Notes: a model not told the origin generated them from the letters alone. A stretch of 64,000 bases of DNA from Candidatus Kapaibacterium sp. (GCA_938031175.1 CALHGZ010000008.1:62001-126000); one strand, 5' to 3'. Shown: positions 10,843-20,805, counted from the first letter of the stretch. Numbers and translations are program-made.

Positions 10843-12222
10843 ATGCTTTTTTATTTTTATATAGCATTAATCACATCAATTTTAAATTCTTATCTTGATA
10901 TTAATTATCATTTCCCACTCTCTGATACTTTCAACCCAGATATATTTAAAGAAAGACGTTCCAAAATAATCAACTCGCTCGGTGATAATTCAGCTATTAT
11001 GATTTTATCTGCTGATTATATTGGTTCAGAAGCCATAAGTACTTACATTGAACCAAATTCATATCTATATTATCTTACTGGCAATATAAGGCAAAAGTCA
11101 GTTCTAATTTTAACATTTAACAAAATTAAAACCCTTAAAGGCAATTTCAACGAAATCCTTTTCATAGAAAAACAAAGCGACATACATCGTAAATGGTATG
11201 AAACGTCACCCGATATTGATTTTGTTGAAAATTATCTTAAAATTGACGCTGCTTTTGAACTAAAGGAATTGGAAAATTATATTAAAAGTTTTGTTAAGAT
11301 TATAGATACTTTCTATATCATTTATCCTTCACAAAAAGCAGAACATTATCAATCTTCAAATTTCTTCAACTTCAAAAAACCTATTATTGATTCAATCACT
11401 AAATGGAATAGTAAAACCGTAATCAAAAATTCCTTCACTCCTTTGAAAAAAATGCGGGAAATAAAAGATTCATTTGAAATAAGTCTCATTCAAAAAGCTG
11501 TTGATATTACAATCGAAGCCTTCTTTAAAACATTCAGCAAAATGCCAGAAATCAATACTGAATATCAATTACAAGCTACAATAGAGTATTATATTCGTAA
11601 TTCAGGCGCCGAACATACAGCCTATCCATCAATTATTGCTTCCGGTCCAAATAGTTGTATTCTTCATTATTCATACAATAATCGAAAATTTTACAGCGGT
11701 GAATTAATACTAATCGATTGCGGTGCTAAATATCGTGGCTATTCCGCTGATCTAACAAGGACAATACCTGTAAACGGCAAATTCAACGAATATCAGAAAA
11801 TCCTTTATTCAATTGTATTAGAAGCCCAGGATAGTGCTATTACTAATTGTAAACCCGGTAAACCTTTTATTGCACCACATATAAAAGCCACCGAAATCAT
11901 ATCGAAAAGATTGTTAGAATTGGGAATAATTGAAAATTCCCAGGACTACCGACTTTACTTACCTCATTCTGTAAGCCATTACATTGGTATAGATGTGCAT
12001 GACGTCGGAACCTACGGTGAATTAAGAAATGGTACTATCATTACTATTGAACCAGGAATTTACATCCCACCGGGCAGTCCCTGCGATAATAAATGGTGGA
12101 ATTCATGCATACGAATTGAAGATATGATATTAATTACAGATGATGAACCAATTGTTCTCTCAGAAAAATTACCCAAAACAATCGATGATATTGAAAATTT
12201 ATTATCTAACTTAAAAAGGTGA
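10843..12222 (+). CDS. pepP: Xaa-Pro aminopeptidase (M24B metallopeptidase)
   Basis: The 459-residue protein has the two-domain creatinase/aminopeptidase P layout: an N-terminal domain (about 30-180) and a pita-bread catalytic domain. The five metal ligands are visible: aspartates in LIDCGAKY and SADLTRT, histidine in SHYIGIDVHD, and glutamates in TIEPGIYIPP and RIEDM. It removes N-terminal residues that precede proline. The first 15 residues are hydrophobic and could be a weak signal peptide, so a periplasmic site is possible. The gene lies 54 bases after comF and 3 bases before the next gene. Confidence 0.9.
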   Translation: MLFYFYIALITSILNSYLDINYHFPLSDTFNPDIFKERRSKIINSLGDNSAIMILSADYIGSEAISTYIEPNSYLYYLTGNIRQKSVLILTFNKIKTLKGNFNEILFIEKQSDIHRKWYETSPDIDFVENYLKIDAAFELKELENYIKSFVKIIDTFYIIYPSQKAEHYQSSNFFNFKKPIIDSITKWNSKTVIKNSFTPLKKMREIKDSFEISLIQKAVDITIEAFFKTFSKMPEINTEYQLQATIEYYIRNSGAEHTAYPSIIASGPNSCILHYSYNNRKFYSGELILIDCGAKYRGYSADLTRTIPVNGKFNEYQKILYSIVLEAQDSAITNCKPGKPFIAPHIKATEIISKRLLELGIIENSQDYRLYLPHSVSHYIGIDVHDVGTYGELRNGTIITIEPGIYIPPGSPCDNKWWNSCIRIEDMILITDDEPIVLSEKLPKTIDDIENLLSNLKR

Positions 12223-12225
12223 TAT

Positions 12226-12771
12226 ATGCTTATTAAAAGAAATGATGTTGTTGCTGTATTCATTGACATTCAAGAAAAATTATTCCCCTTTATTTATGAA
12301 AATGAAAAGCTTAATACTGTCCTCTTAAAATTGATCGATGGATTGAAAATATTGCATACTCCCATACTTATTACTGAACAATATCCAAAAGGTATTGGAA
12401 AGACTATTCCTTCATTGATCAATTTACTCAATGAAGATTATAAACCAATCGAAAAAATGACTTTTAGTTGCTGTAAATCCGATGAATTTATGAATGCACT
12501 CAGAGTTTTGAACAGAAAACACGTCCTAATCACTGGTATTGAAGCTCACGTATGCGTTTTGCAAACAACCATTGAATTAATTGAAAACGGCTACATTCCT
12601 GTCATCATTGAAGACGCTATTTCCTCACGAACGCTGGCTAATAAATTGAATGCTCTCGAAAGAATGAAGCAAGAAGGGGCTATTATATCAAATTATGAAT
12701 CCATATTATTTGAATTGTGCGAAATTTCAGGCACCGAAGAATTCAAAGCTCTATCAAGGATTATTAAATGA
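12226..12771 (+). CDS. Isochorismatase-family cysteine hydrolase
   Basis: The 181-residue protein has the expected catalytic triad of the cysteine-hydrolase branch: Asp14 in FIDIQEKL, Lys77 in IEKMTF, and Cys110 in GIEAHVCVLQTT. Its length and motifs resemble the YcaC-like and nicotinamidase-like members. The substrate cannot be told from sequence; siderophore isochorismate is unlikely because no such pathway lies nearby. The gene starts 3 bases after pepP, so it is probably co-transcribed, and its stop codon abuts the stop of the convergent gene at 12772. Confidence 0.82.
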   Translation: MLIKRNDVVAVFIDIQEKLFPFIYENEKLNTVLLKLIDGLKILHTPILITEQYPKGIGKTIPSLINLLNEDYKPIEKMTFSCCKSDEFMNALRVLNRKHVLITGIEAHVCVLQTTIELIENGYIPVIIEDAISSRTLANKLNALERMKQEGAIISNYESILFELCEISGTEEFKALSRIIK

Positions 12772-14031
12772 TTAATTTAATTTTGTAATAATTTTTGTAA
12801 GTACTTTTTCACCTATTTTCAATCTTAAAATATATGTACCGTTTGGGAATCTATTAAAATTGGCTTTAATTAATTCCCTATTGTGAGTTTTAACTTTATA
12901 AGATTGGGCTAAATTGCCGGTCAAAGTGTGGATTTCGATTTCTATTGTATTTGAAAAATTATCTGAATTTTTTATAAACAAATCATCTGAAACTGGATTG
13001 GGGTAAATCAATATATTGCTTATCTCATCGGAGAAATCCTCAACGTAGGAATATTGACGATACCAATTTTTAATGATATTGATTTTATTGACTAATGAGG
13101 TTTCAAAATGATTTAGTGGTACTTTAGTTCCAATTTTCAAAAAGTTAGCATTATCATAAACAATACCATCTTGAATTTTGAAAAGACCGCCATTTACTTC
13201 AAATCTATTTTCTGGAGTTATTATGTCAATATTATTACCGTCGGGAATTAATCTCAAAAAAGCTATATATCGTTCACCCTTGGCAACTGTTTTAATTTTA
13301 CCTTTGGGCAATAAATTGTGGGACAAACCAGTTCCGGTTTCCCAATTTTCAATATAACCAAAATTAAGACAATCATTGTCATTAACAAATATTTCGGAAT
13401 ATAAGTTACTACCTTCTGATTTGCAATTAGATGGGGTTTTATACCCTTTATAAGATTTTAGTACTTTTGCAGAAACATTTATCCATCGCAATGGTTCACG
13501 ACTGCTCGTATCAGTTCCAATAATTACACTATCTATTTGAATTTCCAAAATATAATGCGAGGCTATTAACATTAAATAATCCTCGCCAATTATGTTTCTG
13601 TAATTGTCGTAAAGCAATGAAAGAAACCCATTAAATAAACAATTAGGATCAGATTTGTAAGATTTATTATATTCTAACGAATTGATTGTTGCATTGTATC
13701 TTCTAAATAAATAAGGACTGTAATCTAATACCTCGTAAAAAAAACCTGAATAAAATTTTATTGTATCGAAAGAACTGAATTTTAATTTATCAATTAAATA
13801 ATCACAAGAGTTTGTTTTTGTTAGATTTTCAATAATGATGTAACTATCAAAGCAAGAAGGTGGCATTTCGTTCTCTATAGGAGGTATCTTTTCTAATTTG
13901 GTCAAAAGCATTGATGCCTGATAACGCTGATCATTACCATAACCAGTGAATTGTGTATAGACAGGGTTATGAATCAATAATATTAATATTATTGTAAGTG
14001 ATTTAAGCGCTATGAAATAAAGTTTATTCAT
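12772..14031 (-). CDS. Secreted protein of unknown function with T9SS sorting tail
   Basis: The 419-residue product begins with a Sec signal peptide (hydrophobic at about residues 8-26) and ends with a type-A T9SS C-terminal domain from about residue 337: IYPNPVSDDLFI, then HTLTG, then NGTYILRLKIGEK. Such tails direct export across the outer membrane by the Bacteroidetes-specific type IX system. The middle (about 30-330) has several cysteines and no fold I recognise; it contains repeated short hydrophobic strands that suggest a beta-rich domain. It may be surface-attached or released. The function is unknown. Confidence 0.75.
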   Translation of the reverse strand: MNKLYFIALKSLTIILILLIHNPVYTQFTGYGNDQRYQASMLLTKLEKIPPIENEMPPSCFDSYIIIENLTKTNSCDYLIDKLKFSSFDTIKFYSGFFYEVLDYSPYLFRRYNATINSLEYNKSYKSDPNCLFNGFLSLLYDNYRNIIGEDYLMLIASHYILEIQIDSVIIGTDTSSREPLRWINVSAKVLKSYKGYKTPSNCKSEGSNLYSEIFVNDNDCLNFGYIENWETGTGLSHNLLPKGKIKTVAKGERYIAFLRLIPDGNNIDIITPENRFEVNGGLFKIQDGIVYDNANFLKIGTKVPLNHFETSLVNKINIIKNWYRQYSYVEDFSDEISNILIYPNPVSDDLFIKNSDNFSNTIEIEIHTLTGNLAQSYKVKTHNRELIKANFNRFPNGTYILRLKIGEKVLTKIITKLN

Positions 14032-14137
14032 TCAAATTCAAAGTTAAAATATTTATTCTATTAAAACAAAATAAACTTATAAAAGTTACTGCTTTTAAAT
14101 TTTTATAAAATCTTTTATAAATTGGAAATTATGGAAG

Positions 14138-15439
14138 CTATTCTTTGATGACCCAATAAATTTCCTGCTTTAAATTTTTAATCCATTCTTGGAATAATTT
14201 TTCCTGTTTAAAAAATAAGGCGATTTTTTCGATTTGTTTATAATCGTCGGGTAATTTTGGTATGTGTTTGGGGATAAATTGTTTTTTATATACAATATGA
14301 TAGCTTGTTTTTGCTCCCTCTGTTTTGTATAACATAGGAGGAGTAATTTCACCAACAGGTAAATTAACTATATCAGCAGATGTAATATCGGATACATTGA
14401 TTTTTCCTAAAAACCCACCGAATCCTTTGGTTTCTTTATCATCGGAGTATTTTTTTGCTAAATCCTCGAAATTTTCGCCTGCTTTAACACGTTCGGCTAA
14501 ATCTGAAAGGAATTTTTTTGTACGTTCTATATCATCGTTGCTCAATCCAACTTGAAATAGAATATGCCGAGTCAAGACAGCTTCTTTTTTCTTATCAAGA
14601 GTTTGTATTATATGAAAACCAAAAGGTGTTTCTACAGGTAGCGAAATCTCGCCTATTTGTAAATTAAATGCAACTTTTTCATACTCTGGATATAACTTAC
14701 CTCTTTCGAACCAGCCTAAATTGCCACCATCATTTTTTGTACCGGGATCAGCACTGTAGCGTTTCGCAAAATCTGCAAAATCTCCACCTGCTATAATTGA
14801 ATCTCTTACTCTTTTTGCTAAATCAAAAATCTCTGCTTTTGAGTTAGTTACAGCTTCAACCTCTTTTACAATATGATAGAGTTCCACTTGGTCGGGTATC
14901 TCAGGTATAGAGTCACGATATTTTTCAAAAAACTCCTCTACTTCTTTCGGTGTTATAGTTACATTTGCAAATTTTTGCTGTTGTAATTTTTGTGCAAGTA
15001 ATCTCTTCTGAACTTCATCGCGATATTCGAGTTTGAGCCGTGTTATTGATATTCCATATACGTCCTCAAGTCGCTTTTCTGAACCATATCGTCTGATTTC
15101 TTCACTAATCCAATAATCCAGATATTGATTAATTTCTTCGTCGCTAACTTTGATTGAATCCTGAATTGCTTTGGCAATCATCAATTTTGTATTAATTAGA
15201 TTTTCTAAAACTTGCTTCCTTAAAGTTGGATCTTTAGGATTTAACCTCGGATTCTGATATGTCAGTATCATTAATGCAGAATTTAAATCCGATTCCATAA
15301 TTATCTCGTCGCCTACAATAGCTATTATCTTATCAAGTCTTTGACCGCTTGTTATTTGCGAAATAACCGGATTTAAGCTAACTAGAGTTATTATAATCCC
15401 TAAAACTATTTTGCGATATAGATTCAATTTTCTCATCAT
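14138..15439 (-). CDS. surA: SurA-like periplasmic peptidyl-prolyl isomerase, two parvulin domains
   Basis: The 433-residue product has a signal peptide, a SurA N-terminal chaperone domain (about 30-170, with IVGDEIIMESDL), and two parvulin domains at about 180-285 and 290-395. The first keeps the typical GGNLGWFERGKL and GFHIIQ signatures; the second is more divergent (GGFLGKIN). SurA helps outer-membrane beta-barrels fold during periplasmic transit. It starts 2 bases after the larger parvulin gene upstream, so the two form an operon. Confidence 0.85.
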   Translation of the reverse strand: MMRKLNLYRKIVLGIIITLVSLNPVISQITSGQRLDKIIAIVGDEIIMESDLNSALMILTYQNPRLNPKDPTLRKQVLENLINTKLMIAKAIQDSIKVSDEEINQYLDYWISEEIRRYGSEKRLEDVYGISITRLKLEYRDEVQKRLLAQKLQQQKFANVTITPKEVEEFFEKYRDSIPEIPDQVELYHIVKEVEAVTNSKAEIFDLAKRVRDSIIAGGDFADFAKRYSADPGTKNDGGNLGWFERGKLYPEYEKVAFNLQIGEISLPVETPFGFHIIQTLDKKKEAVLTRHILFQVGLSNDDIERTKKFLSDLAERVKAGENFEDLAKKYSDDKETKGFGGFLGKINVSDITSADIVNLPVGEITPPMLYKTEGAKTSYHIVYKKQFIPKHIPKLPDDYKQIEKIALFFKQEKLFQEWIKNLKQEIYWVIKE

Positions 15440-15441
15440 TA

Positions 15442-17508
15442 TTAGCTTTTCAATATTTGATCAATTCTGTCAGTAAAAATTCTAACCGGTATTTTTTCCT
15501 TAACTCTTTTCAACCAATTTTCAGTATAATATTTTTGCATCTGATCTTGATAAAGTGGAGCAAAATCTGATATAGCTTCGTCAAATGTTTTTTCCCTAAC
15601 TGGAAAAACCTTATTAATACGTACAATAGAATATCCTTTTTCGTAAGCAAATGGTTTTAATATATCCCCCTCACCTGGATCAAATTCAGAAATTTTTGCA
15701 GCTAATTTATTCCTTTTAATATCTATTTGTCCCCAATTTCCCTTTTTTTCGCGGAAACCTGTTCTTTGTGTATAAATTTCTGCTAATTCTTCAAAATCTT
15801 TTCCAGCTATTGCTTCATCATATAAAGATTTAGCAAGTGAGTCCGACAAGACATAAATTTCTGTTACATCATAGGCTAAATCTGTTTTATATCGTGTGCG
15901 GGTTGTATCCCAGAATTTTCGTGCTGTAATTGTATCAAACTTTAATTTATCCCAAACTTCAATCGCTTCAACTTTAAATAGTAATATACCATCGCGGAAT
16001 TCACTCATTAATTGTGCAAAATTTGGATATTTTTTCTCCAAATCTTTTGTCTCTTCATCAAAAATATCTGGTGTCACGTATCGGTTAATTGCGTTAATTA
16101 TACCATTCGTATTGGTGGCTAATCCCCGATATTCGGTTTTAGTATTAAATATTCCTATAAATTCTCCGACGCTTACATTTTTATTCAAATAACGGAAAAG
16201 TGATTTTTCGCGTAATGCTATGTCAATATTCTCATCCCAATTTTCTTTCTGGTTAGTTTTTGTTGTATCTACTTTTTCAAGAATTTGATTAAGCACATCA
16301 TAATTTATTGCAAAACCGTGCTTAATCTTCAATTGTTCGATCAAAGCTTGCTTATCTTCTTCATAATAAAGTCTTTTATAGATTTTTTTCAGTTCTTCTC
16401 TTTCAAATTCTTCATCAATATCTTTAGTCGAATCCCTGCGAATTATATGCACTCCATATTCACTAAAAACTTTATCCGAAATCTGACCATCTCGCAAACT
16501 GAAAATTGCATCTTCAAGCTGTTTAGAGATGTTTTTACCTGAATTTAAAAAACCAGTGGATCGTGAGTAGTAATCGTGAAACCTTCCACCTTTCATAGCT
16601 GTTCCAGGATCATCGGAATGCAATTCTGCTAATCGGCTAAAATCAGCGCCTTCTCTTAGCTGCTTTAATAAATCATCTGCTTTCTTCAAAACTTGAGCTG
16701 AATCTTTATCAAGCCCTTCGCCAATTAATATATGACTTGCAAGAACATATTTACGTGGCTCTTTTTTTAATAATTTTAGGATAAAATATCCATATTTTGT
16801 TCTAACTGGTTCTGGGTAAACTTCGCCTGGATTTTTTATTGAAAAAAGAGCCCTCTCGATTGGTCGTGAAATTTTGCCAGCTGTAAAGAAATTAAACAAA
16901 GTCCCACCATCTCTACCTGATTCCTTGTCGTCAGAAAATTCCATTGCCAGAGTTGAAAAATTCTCGCCTGCTTTGACACGCCTCATTATATCCTGAGCTT
17001 TATTATATGCCTCGAGTGTATCAGCTATTCCATGTGGATCAAGTGCTATCAAAATATATGCAAATTGTATTTCCCATTTACGAAATTCAAGCATCTCGTT
17101 TACATTGGGTTCAATTAGTTCTTTATCATAATAAAATGATTCTGCTAGTATTCGCCTATACTGCTTGATATCTTCAATAACAGAGGAATCTTTTTCGAAA
17201 CCTCGTGCAATTGCATCATGAACTTTTAAACGATAGTCTGTATAAAGTTTTATGAAGTCTAATATTGAATCCCGAGGAATTTCGGTCAATTTTGTATTTT
17301 TTCTGCTTATATTTTTTTGAAAAGCTTGCTCAATCACACTCCAAGTTATATCTTCTTTGCCTACTTTGGCTACCACAACAGTGGAATTATCTTTAACGAC
17401 ATTTTTTGACTTTCTACCTTTTTGCGCTATCAATTGATTAGTCAATAACAAGCTCAAAAACAGAACAATAAATATTAAAAACTGACATTTCTGAACTTTT
17501 AGCATCAC
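15442..17508 (-). CDS. Large periplasmic parvulin-type peptidyl-prolyl isomerase with three isomerase-like domains
   Basis: The 688-residue product has a signal peptide at about residues 8-28, a helical chaperone-like segment, and two clear parvulin domains at about 145-250 and 255-365 (both with the SDD and GG signatures and YGYFIL or YGVHII ends). A third, weaker parvulin-like domain lies near the C-terminus, around 545-650 (KKGNWGQIDI, KGYSIVRI). It resembles PpiD or PrsA-like foldases of Bacteroidota rather than E. coli SurA. It is the first gene of a pair with surA and probably acts on exported or outer-membrane proteins. No lipobox is visible. Confidence 0.8.
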   Translation of the reverse strand: MMLKVQKCQFLIFIVLFLSLLLTNQLIAQKGRKSKNVVKDNSTVVVAKVGKEDITWSVIEQAFQKNISRKNTKLTEIPRDSILDFIKLYTDYRLKVHDAIARGFEKDSSVIEDIKQYRRILAESFYYDKELIEPNVNEMLEFRKWEIQFAYILIALDPHGIADTLEAYNKAQDIMRRVKAGENFSTLAMEFSDDKESGRDGGTLFNFFTAGKISRPIERALFSIKNPGEVYPEPVRTKYGYFILKLLKKEPRKYVLASHILIGEGLDKDSAQVLKKADDLLKQLREGADFSRLAELHSDDPGTAMKGGRFHDYYSRSTGFLNSGKNISKQLEDAIFSLRDGQISDKVFSEYGVHIIRRDSTKDIDEEFEREELKKIYKRLYYEEDKQALIEQLKIKHGFAINYDVLNQILEKVDTTKTNQKENWDENIDIALREKSLFRYLNKNVSVGEFIGIFNTKTEYRGLATNTNGIINAINRYVTPDIFDEETKDLEKKYPNFAQLMSEFRDGILLFKVEAIEVWDKLKFDTITARKFWDTTRTRYKTDLAYDVTEIYVLSDSLAKSLYDEAIAGKDFEELAEIYTQRTGFREKKGNWGQIDIKRNKLAAKISEFDPGEGDILKPFAYEKGYSIVRINKVFPVREKTFDEAISDFAPLYQDQMQKYYTENWLKRVKEKIPVRIFTDRIDQILKS

Positions 17509-17592
17509 AAAACCCTTTATTTAATCAACATATTTGGCATTTTAGAAATCATCGGGATTCAATATTATAGAAACGTAATTAATTTACTACTA

Positions 17593-18984
17593 TTATTGAG
17601 ATTTCAAACCTTTTATTATATTATCAGCAATTTTATAGATGTTACCAGCACCAAGAGTAATAAAGATATCTCCAGGTTGGATCACATCTGAGATTAGTTG
17701 AGTTAGATTGTCAAAATTAGGTTCATAAATAACTTTCTTCAATCTCCCTTCCAATTTTATATTATCAGCAATTAACTTACCGCTTACTCCATCAATCGGT
17801 TTTTCCCGTGCAGGATATACATCGGTAATCACTGCAATATCAGCATCAAAGAATGAGCTAGCAAATTCCAAATAAAAATCCCTTGTACGAGTAAAAGTAT
17901 GTGGTTGGAAAGCACATACAATTCTTTTATTCCAACCATCTCTTGCAGCTTTTAAAGTTGCTTTGACTTCTGTGGGATGATGAGCATAATCATCTACTAT
18001 TGTAATACCGTTTATTATTGCTTTAATGTCGAAGCGTCGTAGAATACCTCCAAAACGGGAAAGAGCTTTTTTGATAACTTCATAACCTATACTAAGTGTA
18101 CGTCCTACAGCAATCGTTGCAAGGGCATTTTTTACATTGTGTATTCCAGGTACTCTAATTCTAATTGTTTCTTTTAGTTCACCAGCTTCATAAATGTCAA
18201 ATTCTGTGTTAAGCTCGTTAAATTTAATATTTTTTGCGATAAAATAAGCATCGTTATCCACACCAAAACTGATCATTTTCTTGTTTATATCACTTGATAT
18301 TTCCATAGCCCCTTTGTCATCGGCGCAAATTGCCACAAAGCCATAAAAAGGAACTTTATTGGCAAACTCAATAAATGTGTTTTTTATATCTTTAAAATCT
18401 TTATAAACATCTAAATGTTCAGGTTCAATATTATTGATAACGGCAACAGTTGGCATCAATTGTAGGAAGGAACGGTCGAATTCATCTGCTTCTAAAACAG
18501 ACCAATTCCCATTGCCCAATCTTGCATTAGTTCCTCCAAAATCTTTTAATCTGCCTCCGACAATAACTGTTGGATCGTAACCTGCTTCAATTAACAACAA
18601 GCCCATCATCGAAGTTGTAGTTGTCTTGCCGTGAGTGCCTGCTATTGCCAAGCAATAATTCAACCGCGATACCTGTGCCAGCATTTCTGCACGCCTGAGT
18701 ATGGGTATTCCAAGTTCACGAGCTTTGATAATTTCAATATTCGTTTCAGGATCGACTGCACTTGAATAAACTAATACTTCAGCATTTGTTATATTTGACT
18801 CGCTATGCCCTATATTAACTTTGGCTCCTATTTTACGTAAATATTCAGTATTATCAGATTCGTTTAAATCCGATCCCGAAACAGAAAATCCTTTATGTAA
18901 TAAGATTTCAGCCAAGCCACTCATACCAATGCCGCCGATACCTACAAAATGTATGTTTCTGACTGTGAAAAACATTTGTTCCAT
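17593..18984 (-). CDS. murC: UDP-N-acetylmuramate--L-alanine ligase
   Basis: The 463-residue protein shows all MurC hallmarks: the N-terminal nucleotide-binding HFVGIGGIGMSGLAEIL, the ATP P-loop AGTHGKTTTTSMMG near residue 110, the substrate-binding DYAHHPTE near 325, and a C-terminal domain with AFQPHTFTRTRDF. It adds L-alanine to UDP-MurNAc in the cytoplasm, the first peptide step of peptidoglycan synthesis. The gene usually sits in the dcw division cluster beside murG, murB or ftsQ; here its neighbours are parvulins and a dipeptidase, so it is separated from that cluster. Confidence 0.96.
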   Translation of the reverse strand: MEQMFFTVRNIHFVGIGGIGMSGLAEILLHKGFSVSGSDLNESDNTEYLRKIGAKVNIGHSESNITNAEVLVYSSAVDPETNIEIIKARELGIPILRRAEMLAQVSRLNYCLAIAGTHGKTTTTSMMGLLLIEAGYDPTVIVGGRLKDFGGTNARLGNGNWSVLEADEFDRSFLQLMPTVAVINNIEPEHLDVYKDFKDIKNTFIEFANKVPFYGFVAICADDKGAMEISSDINKKMISFGVDNDAYFIAKNIKFNELNTEFDIYEAGELKETIRIRVPGIHNVKNALATIAVGRTLSIGYEVIKKALSRFGGILRRFDIKAIINGITIVDDYAHHPTEVKATLKAARDGWNKRIVCAFQPHTFTRTRDFYLEFASSFFDADIAVITDVYPAREKPIDGVSGKLIADNIKLEGRLKKVIYEPNFDNLTQLISDVIQPGDIFITLGAGNIYKIADNIIKGLKSQ

Positions 18985-19048
18985 TTTATGCTAAAAATGA
19001 AAAAATAAATTTAAGAATTCTTAATTTTATCAAATGTATAAAATTTTA

Positions 19049-19056
19049 TATCTTTA
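19049..19056 (+). promoter_or_regulatory. Candidate -7 promoter element upstream of pepE
   Basis: The element reads TATCTTTA, close to the Bacteroidetes TAnnTTTG consensus, about 34 bases before the ATG at 19090. Its position argues for that ATG over the earlier TTG at 19066, which would leave almost no leader. Confidence 0.3.
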
Positions 19057-19089
19057 CAAAAAGGTTTGATTTTAAAATGGTTAAAATTT

Positions 19090-19797
19090 ATGAAAAGATT
19101 ATTATTGATTAGCAATTCAACTTTATTTGGTAGTGGCTATCTTGATCATTGCGAAGACGAAATAATTGATTTTTTAGGGAAAAAAATAAAGACTGTCGTA
19201 TTTATTCCATACGCAAGACCATCGGGAATTTCACACGATGAATATACCAAAAAAGCAAGAGAAAGATTTCTCAAATTAGGATATAAGCTAATTTCAGTTC
19301 ACGAAGTCGAAAATTCTAAAAAATTGATAGAAGAAAGCGAGGCAATTTTTATTGGTGGTGGTAATACTTTTGTATTACTCGATGGACTTTATGCCAATGG
19401 TTTAATAGAACCGATCCGCAAGAAAGTCAATAGTGGTACGCCATACATTGGTACAAGTGCAGGCTCGAATGTTGCCTGCCCAACAATTATGACTACGAAT
19501 GATATGCCAATCAAAGAATTGAAAAGCTTTAAAGCTTTGAATTTATTTCCATATCAGATTAATCCGCATTATTTAGACCCCGATCCAAGTTCTACACATC
19601 AAGGCGAAACTAGAGAAACTCGCATTAAGGAATACCTTTGTTTCAACAATACATCAGTAATTGGCTTACGTGAAGGTGCAATGATTAGAGTTGAAGACGA
19701 CCAAATAACGCTCAAAGGATCTACCGGTGCAAAAATTTTCAAAAAAAATATAGAACCTTTTGAAATTAGTTCTGGTGATAAAATAACTGATTTGTAA
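19090..19797 (+). CDS. pepE: Dipeptidase E-like serine peptidase (family S51)
   Basis: The 235-residue product aligns in layout with E. coli PepE, which cleaves Asp-X dipeptides. It has the opening RLLLISNSTLFG, the glycine-rich EAIFIGGGNTF loop, and the nucleophile serine in YIGTSAGSNVACP. The frame can be extended upstream to a TTG at 19066, but the conserved family start (MKRLLLISNS) and a candidate promoter at 19049 favour the ATG at 19090. It converges on the nitrilase-family gene with only 2 bases between stop codons. Confidence 0.85.
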   Translation: MKRLLLISNSTLFGSGYLDHCEDEIIDFLGKKIKTVVFIPYARPSGISHDEYTKKARERFLKLGYKLISVHEVENSKKLIEESEAIFIGGGNTFVLLDGLYANGLIEPIRKKVNSGTPYIGTSAGSNVACPTIMTTNDMPIKELKSFKALNLFPYQINPHYLDPDPSSTHQGETRETRIKEYLCFNNTSVIGLREGAMIRVEDDQITLKGSTGAKIFKKNIEPFEISSGDKITDL

Positions 19798-19799
19798 AA

Positions 19800-20594
19800 T
19801 TATTTATAATAATATTCAGGACGGCGGTCTTTATTAATATCATTGAATTGATTGAATGATTTATCCCTTGTTTCAAAAGGTTTTATTTCTGCTGATATAA
19901 TTAGATTGGAACTATTATCTGCTTCCGCAAGAATACTACCATTGTAATCATAAATTACAGATTGGCCATTGAATAGCAATGTATCATTATCCCTTGATTC
20001 ACTGCCAATCCTGTTTGCAATAGCTAAATATACCTTGTTCTCTAAAGCGCGGGTTGGCATTGCTAATCGCCAGACTTTTGTAACAAGATTGGAAGGACAA
20101 ACAATTAAATCAGCACCCTTTAATCCCAAGGTCCTTGCAGCTTCTGGAAAACGCCAATCATAGCAAATCATACAACCAATTTTCAAATCCCATTCTTTAT
20201 AATCTATAACGAAAAATCCAGTATTTCCTTCGGAAAAGCAAAATTTCTCTTTATAGAAAAGATGTGTCTTTCGATATATAGCGCTATATTTTGAATCCGG
20301 GAAAATTAAAATTGCTGAATTATATATCTTATCTGCCTCAAGCTCCGGAAAGCCATAAATAATTATAGTATTTTTTTTGCTGCTCAGTTCTTGAAAGATT
20401 TTGTAAGTCTCACCATTAAATCTTTCTGAAAAAGGGAATAATTCACGAAAATCAAGAAAATAATAACCGCTTGTTGAAAGCTCCGGAAAAATAATAATAT
20501 CAGAATTAATTAATTCAACATATTCGATCATTTTCTCAATATTATACTGTCTATTGAATAATTCAGGTGCAAATTGGACTACTGAGACTTTCAT
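19800..20594 (-). CDS. Carbon-nitrogen hydrolase (nitrilase superfamily amidase)
   Basis: The 264-residue product has the Glu-Lys-Cys triad of the nitrilase superfamily: Glu38 in IIFPELSTSGYYF, Lys in YRKTHLFYKEKF, and Cys in IGCMICYDWRFPEAART. The remaining fold signatures (INLKGADLIVCPSN-like stretch and RALENKVYLAIANR) are present. Candidate activities include omega-amidase, N-carbamoyl-amine hydrolase or a general aliphatic amidase. The frame extends upstream to 20621, but MKVSVVQFAPE is the normal family start, so I place it at 20594. Confidence 0.85.
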   Translation of the reverse strand: MKVSVVQFAPELFNRQYNIEKMIEYVELINSDIIIFPELSTSGYYFLDFRELFPFSERFNGETYKIFQELSSKKNTIIIYGFPELEADKIYNSAILIFPDSKYSAIYRKTHLFYKEKFCFSEGNTGFFVIDYKEWDLKIGCMICYDWRFPEAARTLGLKGADLIVCPSNLVTKVWRLAMPTRALENKVYLAIANRIGSESRDNDTLLFNGQSVIYDYNGSILAEADNSSNLIISAEIKPFETRDKSFNQFNDINKDRRPEYYYK

Positions 20595-20789
20595 AACGTC
20601 AAATTTTATTATTGATAACATCCCATATTTACAAGCAAAGTTACATAAAGAATTAAAATTGAAAAATTATTTTATTTTTTCCCCCACTTAAAATATTGAT
20701 ATATAATTAATTACAAATGCTCAAAAATTTTGATTGAAAAAAAATTTTGGTATTTAAAAAATTTTTTTGTTTCTTGCACAATCTTAAAT

Positions 20790-20805
20790 GTGTAATTTTT
20801 TACAC
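20790..20805. promoter_or_regulatory. Perfect inverted repeat GTGTAA-N4-TTACAC, possible operator
   Basis: Six bases are repeated in inverted orientation around a four-base TTTT centre, 56 bases before the start codon of the NlpC/P60 gene. The size fits a dimeric repressor site or a short RNA hairpin, and the repeat overlaps a TAATTTTT stretch that could act as a promoter -7 element. No regulator for it is identified. Confidence 0.35.
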
